Source: Streptomyces graminofaciens (lineage in GTDB: Bacteria > Actinomycetota > Actinomycetes > Streptomycetales > Streptomycetaceae). From it: a stretch of DNA of 64,000 nt. Position 1 is the stretch's first letter, and each line of letters begins with the position of its first letter. The DNA lies in the NCBI RefSeq assembly GCF_030294945.1, contig NZ_AP018448.1:3534001-3598000 (forward strand). Direction: 5' to 3'. Below are positions 1 through 8,423 of the stretch, in pieces. The notes under the pieces were generated by a model. The model did not search any database. It was not told the origin of the DNA and was given only the letters and a program-made list of their open reading frames with translations. Both the position numbers and the translations under genes were made by a program.

Positions 1-2
1 CC

Positions 3-494
3 ACCGCCTCGGCCCTCTCGCTGCTCCTCTTCCGCAAGCTCGTACGTCCGACACTGACCCAGCCCACCTTCGTGTTCGACTTCCCCACACGCGCCGCGCG
101 GTTCGCCCGCCCCCGGCCGGGTGATCCCACGCTGGTGGAGGCGTGGAGCCTGGTGCTGGCCGGCACCGACATCGGCCAAGGCTGTACAGAACTCACCGAC
201 CCCGTCGAACAGCGCCGTCGGATGACGGAACAGCGGCGCGAACCGGGTCTTGAACACCTGCCGCTGGACGAGGAGTTCCTGACCGCCGTGGAGCACGGAC
301 TGCCCCCGCTCGGCGGCTTCTCACTCGGCGTCGACCGGCTGCTCGGCGCCCTCCGCGACGACGGCCGCCGCCTCAGCGACCAGCAGTGCCTCGGCCTCGA
401 ACGGGCCGGCACCGCCACCAGCGAGCAGACTGGCAGGGACGCACCCCCCGAACAGACGGCGGACCAGGAGACCGACCGCGTAGAAGTGAGCTGA
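3..494 (+). CDS. lysyl-tRNA synthetase-like class II enzyme, 3' part
   Basis: This is the C-terminal 163 codons of a gene that begins before the window. The frame shows class II synthetase features of the LysRS group: the stretch around TQPTFVFDFP, then ELTDPVEQRRRM, then the motif-3-like GGFSLGVDRLL. Enzymes of this fold use ATP to activate an amino acid and pass it to tRNA or, in the EpmA/PoxA branch, to a protein side chain. The tail after motif 3 is low-complexity and unlike a housekeeping LysRS. It lies 2 bp before a small coupled gene in a run of biosynthetic-looking genes, so a specialised amino-acid-activating role is more likely than translation. The N-terminal half, which would show whether a tRNA anticodon domain exists, is not visible. 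Confidence 0.85.
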   Translation, partial: TASALSLLLFRKLVRPTLTQPTFVFDFPTRAARFARPRPGDPTLVEAWSLVLAGTDIGQGCTELTDPVEQRRRMTEQRREPGLEHLPLDEEFLTAVEHGLPPLGGFSLGVDRLLGALRDDGRRLSDQQCLGLERAGTATSEQTGRDAPPEQTADQETDRVEVS

Positions 495-496
495 CC

Positions 497-763
497 ATGC
501 GCATCTTCGATCACTTCAGCGCCTCCCTCCGGCAATCCGGCACCGCCCTCCAGCAGGCCGGCACCTCGCTACGGCGCTCCGGCACTGTTCTCCGCCGCTT
601 CGACTCCCCGCTCGGCCACTACAGCGGCTGCCTCGTCGACCGTGTCGCCCTGACGAACGGCTGGCCGTTCGCCGGCGGGTCGGCCCAGGCTCACCCCCTC
701 GACCGCGCCGGCACGGCCGACCGGTCACCCACCCCGCACCCGATGCGGACGGCCGCGCTGTGA
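497..763 (+). CDS. small 88-aa protein with heptad-like repeats
   Basis: I do not recognise this protein. It starts 2 bp after the synthetase-like gene and its TGA overlaps the GTG of the next gene by 4 bp, which argues that it is translated as part of the operon. Residues about 10-37 contain four successive seven-residue units built on the pattern L-R/Q-x-S/A-G-T-x, the last of them degenerate. The middle holds a single cysteine in HYSGCLVDR, and the C-terminal third is Pro/Ala/His-rich. No signal peptide or membrane segment is evident. Its position beside an amino-acid-activating enzyme suggests an acceptor, carrier or precursor peptide, but that is inference. A spurious ORF in GC-rich DNA cannot be excluded. 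Confidence 0.5.
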   Translation: MRIFDHFSASLRQSGTALQQAGTSLRRSGTVLRRFDSPLGHYSGCLVDRVALTNGWPFAGGSAQAHPLDRAGTADRSPTPHPMRTAAL

Positions 764-1719
764 CGCCCGTACCGAGATCCCCGGAATCCCCTGCCTCCGA
801 GGCACCCGGCCCGATCCCGCCGCCCGCCCTGGGCGTGTCCACCAGCGTGCTGTCCGACCGCACGGCGCTGGAATCCCTGCTGCCGTACGAACCCGATGTC
901 GTCGAGTTCTACAACTACCCCAGCACGATGGTCCCCCGCCTGGCCCGCTTCTGCGAGCGGCACGGGATACGGCCGGCACTGCACACCCCTGTGCCGTACG
1001 ACCTCGACGTGCCCCTGCGCCGGTTCGCCCCCACCGGGCCGGACGCCGCGGAGGCCGCGCTCGCGCTGCGGCTGGCCCAGCGGACCATCCGGCTCGCGGC
1101 GGACCTGGACGCCGTCCATGTCGTCGTCCACTTCCCCAGCCCGTATCCCCCGTTCTCGAGCGAGGGTTTCACCGAGCGCTGCACCGAGTTCCTGACGGCT
1201 TTGGCCGAGACCGCCCAGACGCATGGTGTTTCCGTGCTGGTGGAGAACCTGACCGCACACCCTCTCCTGCACACCCCCGAGCAGTACGCGCGAGCGCTGG
1301 ACGGCACCGGACTGGGCCTCTGTCTGGACCTGGGCCACGCGCACCTGCTCGGGGAGCGGGGCACACCGCTGCACTTCGGGCAGGTCCTCGGGCCCGCCGT
1401 GCGCAGCATGCACGTCTACAACACCACCCCTGACCGCTATCCCCGGCACGGCCACGAGGCGGCCGCCCCCGGTCAGTCGGGCCGGGACGGCTATCTGGAC
1501 CTCGGCGTCGTACTGCCCCGGCTGCTGGCACTGACCCGCCCACCGGTCGTGGTCATGGAGCACAATCCCCAGCCGACCGGGCGGCGCGAGAGGGACAGGC
1601 CGCGCCGGACCGCGGACTGGCTCCGGGAGCTGATTTCCCGGACTCCGGCCTCGGGCCTCGCCACGGATCAGAACCCGGACCAGCACCGGGCGCCGGGCCC
1701 GTCGCCGCGTCACCTGTGA
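760..1719 (+). CDS. sugar phosphate isomerase/epimerase-like TIM barrel
   Basis: This 319-aa protein resembles the xylose-isomerase-like / AP-endonuclease-2 TIM-barrel superfamily. Metal-binding positions typical of the fold are visible: HVVVHF, VLVENLTAHPL (Glu), LCLDLGHAHLLG (Asp and His) and VVVMEHNP near the C-terminus. Members isomerise or epimerise sugars and sugar acids or act as metal-dependent oxidases. The GTG start overlaps the stop of the 88-aa gene (GTGA). The last 25 residues are Pro/Arg-rich and probably disordered. With a PIG-L deacetylase and nucleotide-sugar dehydrogenase downstream it may act on a sugar-derived intermediate; the substrate cannot be read from sequence. Confidence 0.8.
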   Translation: MTPVPRSPESPASEAPGPIPPPALGVSTSVLSDRTALESLLPYEPDVVEFYNYPSTMVPRLARFCERHGIRPALHTPVPYDLDVPLRRFAPTGPDAAEAALALRLAQRTIRLAADLDAVHVVVHFPSPYPPFSSEGFTERCTEFLTALAETAQTHGVSVLVENLTAHPLLHTPEQYARALDGTGLGLCLDLGHAHLLGERGTPLHFGQVLGPAVRSMHVYNTTPDRYPRHGHEAAAPGQSGRDGYLDLGVVLPRLLALTRPPVVVMEHNPQPTGRRERDRPRRTADWLRELISRTPASGLATDQNPDQHRAPGPSPRHL

Positions 1720-1802
1720 CCCCTCGAGAGTCCAGCCCCCTCGAACATCCCCCCTGTGAAATCCACCCCCGCGAATCTTCACCCTGCGTCGAAAGAGATG
1801 TG

Positions 1803-3230
1803 ATGACTCAGTTTGACCATGTGGAACTCCTCCGCCGTATCTCTGTGGCGGACGGCAAGGAACGCACGGAGCGGCTCAAAGAACTCTCCGAGCTGACCCA
1901 GCGGCTGATCGACTCCACCGGCCGTGGTCTGTCCCTCTCCGAGGCGGATCTGTCCAACCTTCGGCTCGACGAGGCGGATCTACGCAGGGCCACCCTCAAC
2001 CGGGCCGTGCTGCACGGCACTCAGCTCCAGCGGGCGAACCTCGACGAGGTCACCATGGTCTGTCCCGGCATGGAGCGCACCAACCTCTCCGAGGCGAGCT
2101 TGCGCTCGGCCTACGTCCACGCGCTGGCCGCGCAGACCTGCAACTTCGACGGCGCCGACATGAGCGACCTGCGGGACGCGACCGGCACCCTCTTCCACGG
2201 GTGCAGCATGCGCGGTGTCCATCTCGACGGCGGCCACCTGGCCGGCAGCTCGTTCTACCAGTGCGACCTGTCCGGCGCGTCGATCCGCCACGCCAATCTC
2301 CAGGGCTCGCTGATCAACGAGTGCATGCTGGACGAGGCCGAGCTCTACGGCATCTGCGCGGACCAGCTCACGATCACCAAGTCCAGCCTGCGTGCCACCT
2401 CCTTCGTACGTGCCTCGGGACGCGGCCTGGTCCTGCAGCGGCTGACGGCCTCCGACGGCCTGATCCTCACCGACGCCGACCTGCCCGAGCTTCGGCTGTC
2501 CGACATCAGCGGCCAGGACTGGCAGGCGGCCGGGCTCAAGGCCGCGGGCGCCGACCTCACCGACGTCGCAGCCCCGGCGGCCGACCTCCGCGACGCCGAG
2601 CTGAGCGGGGCCCGGCTGCTGCGCTGCTCGATGCCCGACGCGTCGCTGGCCGGCGCCCTGCTCAACAACGGCAAGATCTCCGGCGGCAATCTGCGCCGCG
2701 CGGACCTGCGGGGCGCCCACGGCGAGAACCTGCACATCGTGGAGGCCGACCTCACCGACGCCGACCTCACCTCCTTCACCGGCCGATGTATGACGGTCCG
2801 GGACGGCAACATGGCCCGCGTGATCCTGCGGTTCGCCAATCTCTACCGGGCGATGATCACCGGCGATCCCCCGCGTGGCATGAGCCTGCGTGGTGCCGTC
2901 CTCGAAGGCGCGACCCTGGTGCAGGCCTACATCGCGGCGGACCTGCGGGAGGCCGACCTCAACGGAGCGAACTGCGCCTACAGCCGCTTCAGCCAGTCCG
3001 ACCTGTCGGGCGCCCGGCTCGACGGCACCAACATGTACCAGTCGACCTGGGTGAAAGTCACCCTGCACGGAGCCAGGATGAAGGACGTCCGCGCCCCCGT
3101 GTTCGCCGACCGCTGCCCCGGCCTGCGCAACGCGCTCGAACAGGCGGGCGGGACGGCTGCCGACGAGTTCCGTACCTTCCTCGACTCCTTCGACGCCGCC
3201 CTCGCCGCCGGCCGCAAGGGCTCGACGTGA
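1803..3230 (+). CDS. pentapeptide-repeat protein
   Basis: The 475-aa product is built almost entirely of A-(D/N)-L-x-x type pentapeptides (for example EADLSNLRLDEADLRRATL), which fold into a right-handed quadrilateral beta-helix. A GTG at 1716 overlaps the previous stop and would add 29 low-complexity residues. I prefer the ATG at 1803, which follows the purine-rich GAAAGAG. Some pentapeptide proteins mimic DNA and protect gyrase (Qnr, MfpA), others are scaffolds in biosynthetic clusters. This one is larger than the usual gyrase protectors of about 200 aa. Several interruptions with cysteines (QTCNF, HGCSM, YQCDL) break the regularity. A self-resistance or scaffolding role in the operon is possible but untested. 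Confidence 0.85.
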   Translation: MTQFDHVELLRRISVADGKERTERLKELSELTQRLIDSTGRGLSLSEADLSNLRLDEADLRRATLNRAVLHGTQLQRANLDEVTMVCPGMERTNLSEASLRSAYVHALAAQTCNFDGADMSDLRDATGTLFHGCSMRGVHLDGGHLAGSSFYQCDLSGASIRHANLQGSLINECMLDEAELYGICADQLTITKSSLRATSFVRASGRGLVLQRLTASDGLILTDADLPELRLSDISGQDWQAAGLKAAGADLTDVAAPAADLRDAELSGARLLRCSMPDASLAGALLNNGKISGGNLRRADLRGAHGENLHIVEADLTDADLTSFTGRCMTVRDGNMARVILRFANLYRAMITGDPPRGMSLRGAVLEGATLVQAYIAADLREADLNGANCAYSRFSQSDLSGARLDGTNMYQSTWVKVTLHGARMKDVRAPVFADRCPGLRNALEQAGGTAADEFRTFLDSFDAALAAGRKGST

Positions 3231-4000
3231 GCCTGTTCGGCGACCGGGTGCTGGTGATCGCCGCCCACCCGGACGACGCGGAACTCGCCGTGGGCGGCAC
3301 GATCGCCGCCCTCACCGAGCGGGACGCGAAGGTCACCGTCGCCGTGCTGACGGTCTCGGAAACGCCGTCCGACGACGATCCGGACCGACGCACCCGCCGG
3401 ATGGCGGCGGCCGAGGCCGCCGCCACGGTGCTCGGACACGATCTCGTCTGGGTCGCCGACGGTCGGTACGACCAGGTGGAGGACCTGCCCGCGTACCGCG
3501 TCGTGACCCTGCTGGACGAACTCCTGGACCGGATCCGCCCGGACACGGTGATCAGCCACTGGGACGGAGACTCGCACACCGACCATGTGCGGGTCGCCCA
3601 GGCGGTGGTCTCCGCCTCTCGCCGCTGGCCCGAGGTCACCTTCCTGCAGTTCGGGCCGAACGAGTACCGGACCGTCCGCCACGCCCAGTTCGTCCCGACC
3701 GTCTACGTACCGACGGGCGGCCACAGCGCCGCGAAGGCGCGCGCCCTCGCCTGCTACAGCTACCCCGGCCAGGGCTTCCGCGCCCTGGACCTGGAGACCG
3801 TCGAAGCCTTCGACCGGGCGCGCGGCGCAGCGGTCGGCACCCGGGCGGCGGAGGGACTCGTTCTCGTCCGCCACCGCCCGGATCCCGGCCGCCCCTCGCC
3901 GCGACCGCACACCCAGCAACCCACCGACCGCCCCCCGCAGCACGCGCATGCGGAGCAGGCCACCAGCCTGCGTTCACCCGAGAGTGAGCCTCTGCCTTGA
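3227..4000 (+). CDS. PIG-L (LmbE-like) family N-deacetylase
   Basis: This 257-aa protein has the PIG-L zinc site: AAHPDDAE near the N-terminus (residues about 12-19) and the distal SHTDHVR motif. The family removes acyl groups from amino sugars, as in GlcNAc-PI, mycothiol precursors and antibiotic aminoglycosides. The GTG overlaps the stop of the pentapeptide gene by 4 bp and the TGA overlaps the next TTG by 4 bp, so translation is coupled on both sides. The last 40 or so residues are Pro/His/Gln-rich and outside the fold. With a nucleotide-sugar dehydrogenase next door, an amino-sugar or acylated amino-acid intermediate is a reasonable guess at substrate. Confidence 0.88.
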   Translation: MSLFGDRVLVIAAHPDDAELAVGGTIAALTERDAKVTVAVLTVSETPSDDDPDRRTRRMAAAEAAATVLGHDLVWVADGRYDQVEDLPAYRVVTLLDELLDRIRPDTVISHWDGDSHTDHVRVAQAVVSASRRWPEVTFLQFGPNEYRTVRHAQFVPTVYVPTGGHSAAKARALACYSYPGQGFRALDLETVEAFDRARGAAVGTRAAEGLVLVRHRPDPGRPSPRPHTQQPTDRPPQHAHAEQATSLRSPESEPLP

Positions 4001-5445
4001 GCGATCTGATCGCGAAACAGACCCAGCACGAGGACGGAAACCGAGTGACCGACGGCACCGCACAGCCACCCGCTCGCCTTCCCGACGCCGTCGCCTCCCC
4101 CTCCTCCGAGCTGCTCGGCCGGACCAGGACGGCCTGCGTCTGGGGTCTCGGATACATCGGTTGGTCCACGGTGGAGGCGCTGCGCGCCGAGAAGATCAAC
4201 GTCGTGGGCTACGACGTCAGCGCCGACCGTGTGGCCTTCCTGAAGGACCAGGAGGAGCCGGGTCTCCTCCGGGTGACCGACGACCGGGACCTGGCGCTCG
4301 GCGACGACATCGCCGTGCATTTCATCTGTGTCCCCACGGAGCGGCAGGCCGAGCCCTACTCCGAGGCCCTCCTGGACGTCTTCGTCTCCATCGTCCGAGC
4401 GACCGCGTCCCGCCCGCGATCCGGCCCTCCCCCGCTGGTGATCATCGAGTCGACGCTCACCCCCGGCACCGTGGCACAACTGCTGCTTCCGCAGGCCATC
4501 GACGCCGGGCTCATTCCCGACCAGGATCTGCTGCTGGCGCTCGCACCGCGCCGGGACTGGTTCCTCTCGGAGGGGTACGGCCTGCGCGACCTGGACCGGG
4601 TGTACGGCGGTGTCGGCGAGACCTCCGCCGACGCGGCGTACGACGTGTTGTCGCTGGTGTGCGACACCCTGCACCGGGCTCAGGGTCACGTGGAGGCCGA
4701 GCTCGTCAAGTGCGTGGAGAACTCCTACCGCCATCTGGAGATCACTCTCGCCAACCAGCTCACCCTGGGCTACCCACACGTCGACATGGTGGAGGTGCTG
4801 CGGCTCGCGGGCACCAAGTGGAACATCGGCACCTACCACCCGAGCTTCGGCACCGGCGGCTACTGCATCCCACTGTCCAGCCGCTATCTGCTCAGTGGGG
4901 CCGCACGGCCCGAGGAGCTGTCGCTGCTCAGCCAGGCCGTCGACACGGACATGCGGATGCGGTCGCTGGTCGCCACAGCGGTCGGCGGCGGCCCGGTCCT
5001 GATCCTGGGAGTCGCCTACAAGGGAGGCATAAAGGTCGCCACCCTCAGCCCGACGATCCGTATCGCCGAGGAGCTCCACCGGCTGGGTGTGCCGTTCTCC
5101 GTGCACGACCCGATGTACACGGACGAGGAGATCGAGGCGCTGCTCGGCGCCGGCACGGTCACCAAGGACCTCGCCGCGGCCGTGCGCGGTGCCGACACCG
5201 TCCTGATAGTCCCGGACCACCCCGAGTTTCGCGGCGATCCGTATCTGGAGCTGCTCACGGAGCGGCGGGAGTCGCCGCTGCTGATCCTGGACAACCACGG
5301 GGTGCTGGAGGATCACCCGTCCTGGCCCGAGTGGGTGACGTACCGGCGGGCGGGCAACCCTCTGTGGCTCGACACCGATGCCGTGCGCGCGCCCGTGGGG
5401 AGGGGCCTGCCGAGCGGCGCACTTGTCGAGAAGGACCTGGTGTGA
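3997..5445 (+). CDS. UDP-glucose/UDP-ManNAc dehydrogenase-like enzyme
   Basis: The protein resembles the NAD-dependent four-electron nucleotide-sugar dehydrogenases. It has the Rossmann motif GLGYIG (about residue 50), a central helix with AELVKCVENSYRHLEITLAN, and the catalytic cysteine in GGYCIP (about residue 290), where family members usually read GGHCIP. A C-terminal nucleotide-binding domain follows (VLILGVAYKGG). The TTG at 3997 overlaps the previous stop. A GTG at 4045 has a better ribosome site (AGGACGG, 7 bp away) and may be the true start, removing 16 residues. Such enzymes make UDP-sugar uronic acids, but related proteins in secondary-metabolite clusters act on other hydroxylated substrates. 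Confidence 0.85.
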   Translation: MSDLIAKQTQHEDGNRVTDGTAQPPARLPDAVASPSSELLGRTRTACVWGLGYIGWSTVEALRAEKINVVGYDVSADRVAFLKDQEEPGLLRVTDDRDLALGDDIAVHFICVPTERQAEPYSEALLDVFVSIVRATASRPRSGPPPLVIIESTLTPGTVAQLLLPQAIDAGLIPDQDLLLALAPRRDWFLSEGYGLRDLDRVYGGVGETSADAAYDVLSLVCDTLHRAQGHVEAELVKCVENSYRHLEITLANQLTLGYPHVDMVEVLRLAGTKWNIGTYHPSFGTGGYCIPLSSRYLLSGAARPEELSLLSQAVDTDMRMRSLVATAVGGGPVLILGVAYKGGIKVATLSPTIRIAEELHRLGVPFSVHDPMYTDEEIEALLGAGTVTKDLAAAVRGADTVLIVPDHPEFRGDPYLELLTERRESPLLILDNHGVLEDHPSWPEWVTYRRAGNPLWLDTDAVRAPVGRGLPSGALVEKDLV

Positions 5446-5519
5446 CCGGGCTCGAACGGTCCTCGGCCGGTTTTCCGGCCGAGGACGCCGGACGCCGCGG
5501 CCCGGAGGTGGCGGAATGA
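5442..5519 (+). CDS. 25-codon mini-ORF coupled on both sides
   Basis: A 25-codon frame starts with GTG overlapping the dehydrogenase stop (GTGA at 5442-5445) and ends with a TGA overlapping the aminotransferase start (ATGA at 5516-5519). It exactly fills the gap between the two genes, and the aminotransferase ribosome site (GGAGG, about 5503-5507) lies inside it. It could be a coupling peptide that carries ribosomes from one gene to the next, or a chance frame. The peptide is acidic and has no recognisable motif. Confidence 0.3.
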   Translation: MTGLERSSAGFPAEDAGRRGPEVAE

Positions 5520-6712
5520 CCACGGCGGAACGTCCGCCGACGGCGGGCCGCCGCGCGAACCCTCGGGTACGGCTCGCCGGGGTGGGGAGCAACATCTTCA
5601 CCGAGATGTCCGCGCTCGCCGTCCGGTACCAGGCCGTCAACCTCGCGCAGGGCTTCCCCGATGCGCCCGGGCCGAGTTCCGTCACCGATTCCGCCGTCAG
5701 GGCTCTGCACGCCGGGCATCATCAGTATCCGCCGGTGCCCGGGCTGCCCTCGCTGCGTACCGCCATCGCCGACCACCAGCGCGACCGGTACGGCATCGTG
5801 CTCGCCCCGGAGACCGAGGTCGTGGTCACCACCGGCGCCTCGGAGGCGATCGCCGCGGCGCTGCTCGCCTTCGCGGGACCCGGTGACGAGATCCTCACGC
5901 TGGAGCCGTACTACGACTCGTACGCGGCCGGCGCCGAGTTGGCCGGTGCCCGGCTCGTCCCGGTCCCGCTGCCCGGCCCGGACTTCCGGCTCGCCCCCGA
6001 GCTGCTGCGTGCCGCCGTCACCGACCGCACGAGGGTCCTGCTCCTCAACAACCCGCACAATCCCACCGGAACAGTGCTGAACGAGCGGGAACTGACCGAA
6101 GTCGCGCGTGTCGCGATCGACCACGACCTGGTGGTGATCTCCGACGAGGTGTACGAGCACCTCGTGTACGACGGTCGGCATCGCCCGATCGCCATGCTGC
6201 CCGGGATGTTCGAGCGGACGGTCACCATCGGCTCGGCAGGCAAGACGTTCTCGTTCACCGGCTGGAAGGTCGGCTGGGCCACCGGTCCCGCCGATCTGGT
6301 TGCCGGCGTTCTCGCGGTCAAGCAGTATCTGTCCTTCGCCTCCGGTACGCCCTTCCAGCACGCGGTGGCCGACGCGCTGCGGCTGCCCGAGCGTCACTAC
6401 ACCGATCTACGCGACTCGCTCCGAGCCCGGCGTGATCTGCTGGTCGAGGGTTTGAGCGCGCTCGGTCTGCGGCCCCGTGCACCTGAGGGGACGTACTTCG
6501 TCCTCGCCGATGTGCGGGCCCTGGGCGCGGCGGACGGTCTGGAGTTCTGCCGGGAGCTGCCGCGCCGGTACGGTGTCGCAGCCATTCCCGCCCAGGTCTT
6601 CTACGCCGATCCCCAGGCGGGCCGCCATCTGGTGCGGTTCGTCTTCTGCAAGCAGGAGAACGTACTGCGGGAGGCGCTGCGCCGCCTCGCCCCGCTGCGA
6701 ACGGCCGGCTGA
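5516..6712 (+). CDS. class I/II PLP-dependent aminotransferase
   Basis: The 398-aa protein is a fold-type I aminotransferase of the methionine/kynurenine (YbdL/KAT) type. Visible features are NLAQGFPD near the N-terminus, the PLP-contact NNPHNPTG, ISDEVYEH, the Schiff-base lysine in SAGKTFSFTGWKVGW (Lys243), and an Arg in the C-terminal VRFVFCK segment that would bind the substrate carboxylate. The ATG at 5516 has a GGAGG site about 9 bp upstream. It is translationally linked to the dehydrogenase through the mini-ORF, suggesting transamination of a keto or aldehyde product made by its neighbours. Native substrate unknown. Confidence 0.9.
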   Translation: MTTAERPPTAGRRANPRVRLAGVGSNIFTEMSALAVRYQAVNLAQGFPDAPGPSSVTDSAVRALHAGHHQYPPVPGLPSLRTAIADHQRDRYGIVLAPETEVVVTTGASEAIAAALLAFAGPGDEILTLEPYYDSYAAGAELAGARLVPVPLPGPDFRLAPELLRAAVTDRTRVLLLNNPHNPTGTVLNERELTEVARVAIDHDLVVISDEVYEHLVYDGRHRPIAMLPGMFERTVTIGSAGKTFSFTGWKVGWATGPADLVAGVLAVKQYLSFASGTPFQHAVADALRLPERHYTDLRDSLRARRDLLVEGLSALGLRPRAPEGTYFVLADVRALGAADGLEFCRELPRRYGVAAIPAQVFYADPQAGRHLVRFVFCKQENVLREALRRLAPLRTAG

Positions 6713-6839
6713 GGCACCGTTCACCGCCGTCGGCGGCCGGGGCCGGCACGTATCGGAGCCGCCCCGCCGTGCCGCGGCCGCCGACGCCGAGCGGCGCCTC
6801 GCCACCATCACCCACCCCCCTTGCCTGGAGTGCTCTTCC

Positions 6840-7592
6840 GTGACCGACGCCATCACCGCCCCCTCCCCCGTCACCGACGCCGCCGCGCAGTCCCGCGCCG
6901 CCGAACTGGAGCGCAACCTCGCCGCCGCCCGGTCCCGTATCGCCCATGCGTGCCGGGCCGCGGGGCGGGCCCCCTCGGAGGTCACGCTGGTGGTCGTCAC
7001 CAAGACCTGGCCCGCCGAGGACGTACGGACCCTTCACGCGCTCGGCGTCACGGACGTCGGTGAGAACCAGGACCAGCAGGCCGCGGCCAAGGCCGCCGCG
7101 ACCGAGGACCTGCCACTGCGCTGGCACTTCATCGGCCAGTTGCAGCGCAACAAGGCCGCGTCCGTGGCCCAGTACGCAGACCTGGTGCACTCCGTCGACC
7201 GGCTCCCCCTGGTGGACGCGCTCGCCCGCGGCGCGGAGCGGGCCGGGCGGCGGCTGCGCTGTCTGGTCCAGGTCGGCCTGGACGACGCCCCCGGGCGGGG
7301 CGGTGTCGCGCCCGCCGGACTTGAGCGACTGGCCGACGCCATCGCCTCCCGCGCCCCCCGGCTGGAGCTGGCCGGCGTCATGACGGTGGCTCCGCTGCAC
7401 ATCTCGCCCGCCGAGGCGTTCGACCGTCTCGCGGTACTGCACGAGCGACTGAGGGCGAGCCATCCGGGCGCCGTGATCCGCTCCGCGGGGATGAGCGGCG
7501 ACCTGGAGATGGCGATCGCGTCGGGCGCCACGCATGTCCGCGTGGGCTCGGCCATCCTGGGCACCCGCGCGCCCCGCAACCCGGCTGCGTAG
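6840..7592 (+). CDS. YggS/PROSC-like PLP-binding protein
   Basis: This protein of about 250 aa has the alanine-racemase N-terminal barrel alone, as in YggS. The PLP lysine is in VVVTKTWPAED (Lys55), followed by VGENQDQ and the family signature HFIGQLQRNK, and ends with MSGDLEMAIASGATHVRVGSAILG. YggS proteins buffer PLP and usually lie in the cell-division cluster; this copy sits next to an aminotransferase instead, so it is probably a specialised paralogue serving the local pathway. The GTG start follows GGAG by about 10 bp. The gap from the aminotransferase is 127 bp, larger than elsewhere in the run, so it may have its own promoter. Confidence 0.87.
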   Translation: MTDAITAPSPVTDAAAQSRAAELERNLAAARSRIAHACRAAGRAPSEVTLVVVTKTWPAEDVRTLHALGVTDVGENQDQQAAAKAAATEDLPLRWHFIGQLQRNKAASVAQYADLVHSVDRLPLVDALARGAERAGRRLRCLVQVGLDDAPGRGGVAPAGLERLADAIASRAPRLELAGVMTVAPLHISPAEAFDRLAVLHERLRASHPGAVIRSAGMSGDLEMAIASGATHVRVGSAILGTRAPRNPAA

Positions 7593-7694
7593 AACGTGGG
7601 GAACTGCTCGACGAGGTGTTGCCCGATGAATTCCCGCTCAGCGTGCCGTACGTCGTCCAGGGTGGGCCGGTCGCCGTACGGCTACGGAGGGCGG

Positions 7695-8423
7695 TCACCT
7701 CTCACCGTGCAGCAGGCTGTACTGGAGGAATATGAGAGCCGCCTGGAGCCGGTCACGAGCCCCGAGTTTGGTGAGAATGCTGGAGACGTGGGACTTGACC
7801 GTCGCCACCGTGAGGCAGAACTCGTTGGCGATCTCCTGGTTGGACATGCCTCTCGCGACACCGGCCACCACGTCCCGCTCGCGAGGACTGAGATCGGCCA
7901 CCACCGTCTGCGAATCGCCACGTCCCTCCTCGACGCCGAAGGGCGCGAGGTTCCGCAGGCCGACGAAGAGCCTGCTCGTCAGCAGCGGCTGGAGGACGCT
8001 GTGGCCGTTCGAGACCTGCCGTACCGCGTAGATCAATTCGTCCTGGGTGAGACCCGGCAGCAGGATGCCGCTGACGCCCAGGCGGATGGCCCGGGTCAGA
8101 TTACGGTCGATGACGTGTTGGTCGGCGAGCATCAGCACGCGCGGCCGGGCGCGGAGCGAGGCTGCGGACAGCCGGCCCACCAAACGCAGAGTGTCGTTCT
8201 CGTCGTGGCTGCCGATATCGAGCACGACCACTTTCGGAGCCGTTCTGGCCACGAATTCAATGACGTCCTGATCGATCCGCTTCTCCGCGACGACATCGAA
8301 TCCGGTGGCCCGCAGAAGCATCTGTTTGAGACCACTGCGCACCAAATCGTCGTCACCGACGAGCATTATCCGTGTGGCTTTCCCCGGATTCCGCTCGGAT
8401 TCCTCGGCCATCAATGAAATCAT
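7695..8423 (-). CDS. LuxR-family response regulator with degenerate receiver
   Basis: The 242-aa protein pairs a receiver-like domain (residues about 18-140) with a C-terminal LuxR helix-turn-helix (LSPRERDVVAGVARGMSNQEIAN through TVKSHVSSILTKLG). The acidic pair and candidate phospho-Asp (VVVLDIG) are present, but the conserved Thr/Ser position reads VLMLADQ and the conserved Lys is replaced in GVSGILLPG. Canonical two-component phosphorylation is therefore doubtful. The ATG at 8423 is chosen because GGAAGGGG lies 8 bp upstream. No histidine kinase is nearby. It is convergent with the yggS-like gene and divergent from a second LuxR gene, so it probably controls the 1-7592 operon. Confidence 0.87.
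   Translation of the reverse strand: MISLMAEESERNPGKATRIMLVGDDDLVRSGLKQMLLRATGFDVVAEKRIDQDVIEFVARTAPKVVVLDIGSHDENDTLRLVGRLSAASLRARPRVLMLADQHVIDRNLTRAIRLGVSGILLPGLTQDELIYAVRQVSNGHSVLQPLLTSRLFVGLRNLAPFGVEEGRGDSQTVVADLSPRERDVVAGVARGMSNQEIANEFCLTVATVKSHVSSILTKLGARDRLQAALIFLQYSLLHGER

Noticed and set aside
3..494. Housekeeping lysyl-tRNA synthetase
   Set aside because: The C-terminal tail is unusual and the gene is operonic with metabolic genes, so a translation role is unlikely, although the missing N-terminus prevents certainty.
3760..5685. A 641-codon minus-strand frame over the dehydrogenase and mini-ORF
   Set aside because: It lies antisense to three well-supported genes; GC bias explains its length.
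7593..7694. A short peptide-like frame between yggS-like and LuxR genes (DEVLPDEFPLSVPYVVQGG)
   Set aside because: About 35 residues with no start codon or family; I could not separate a remnant from chance.
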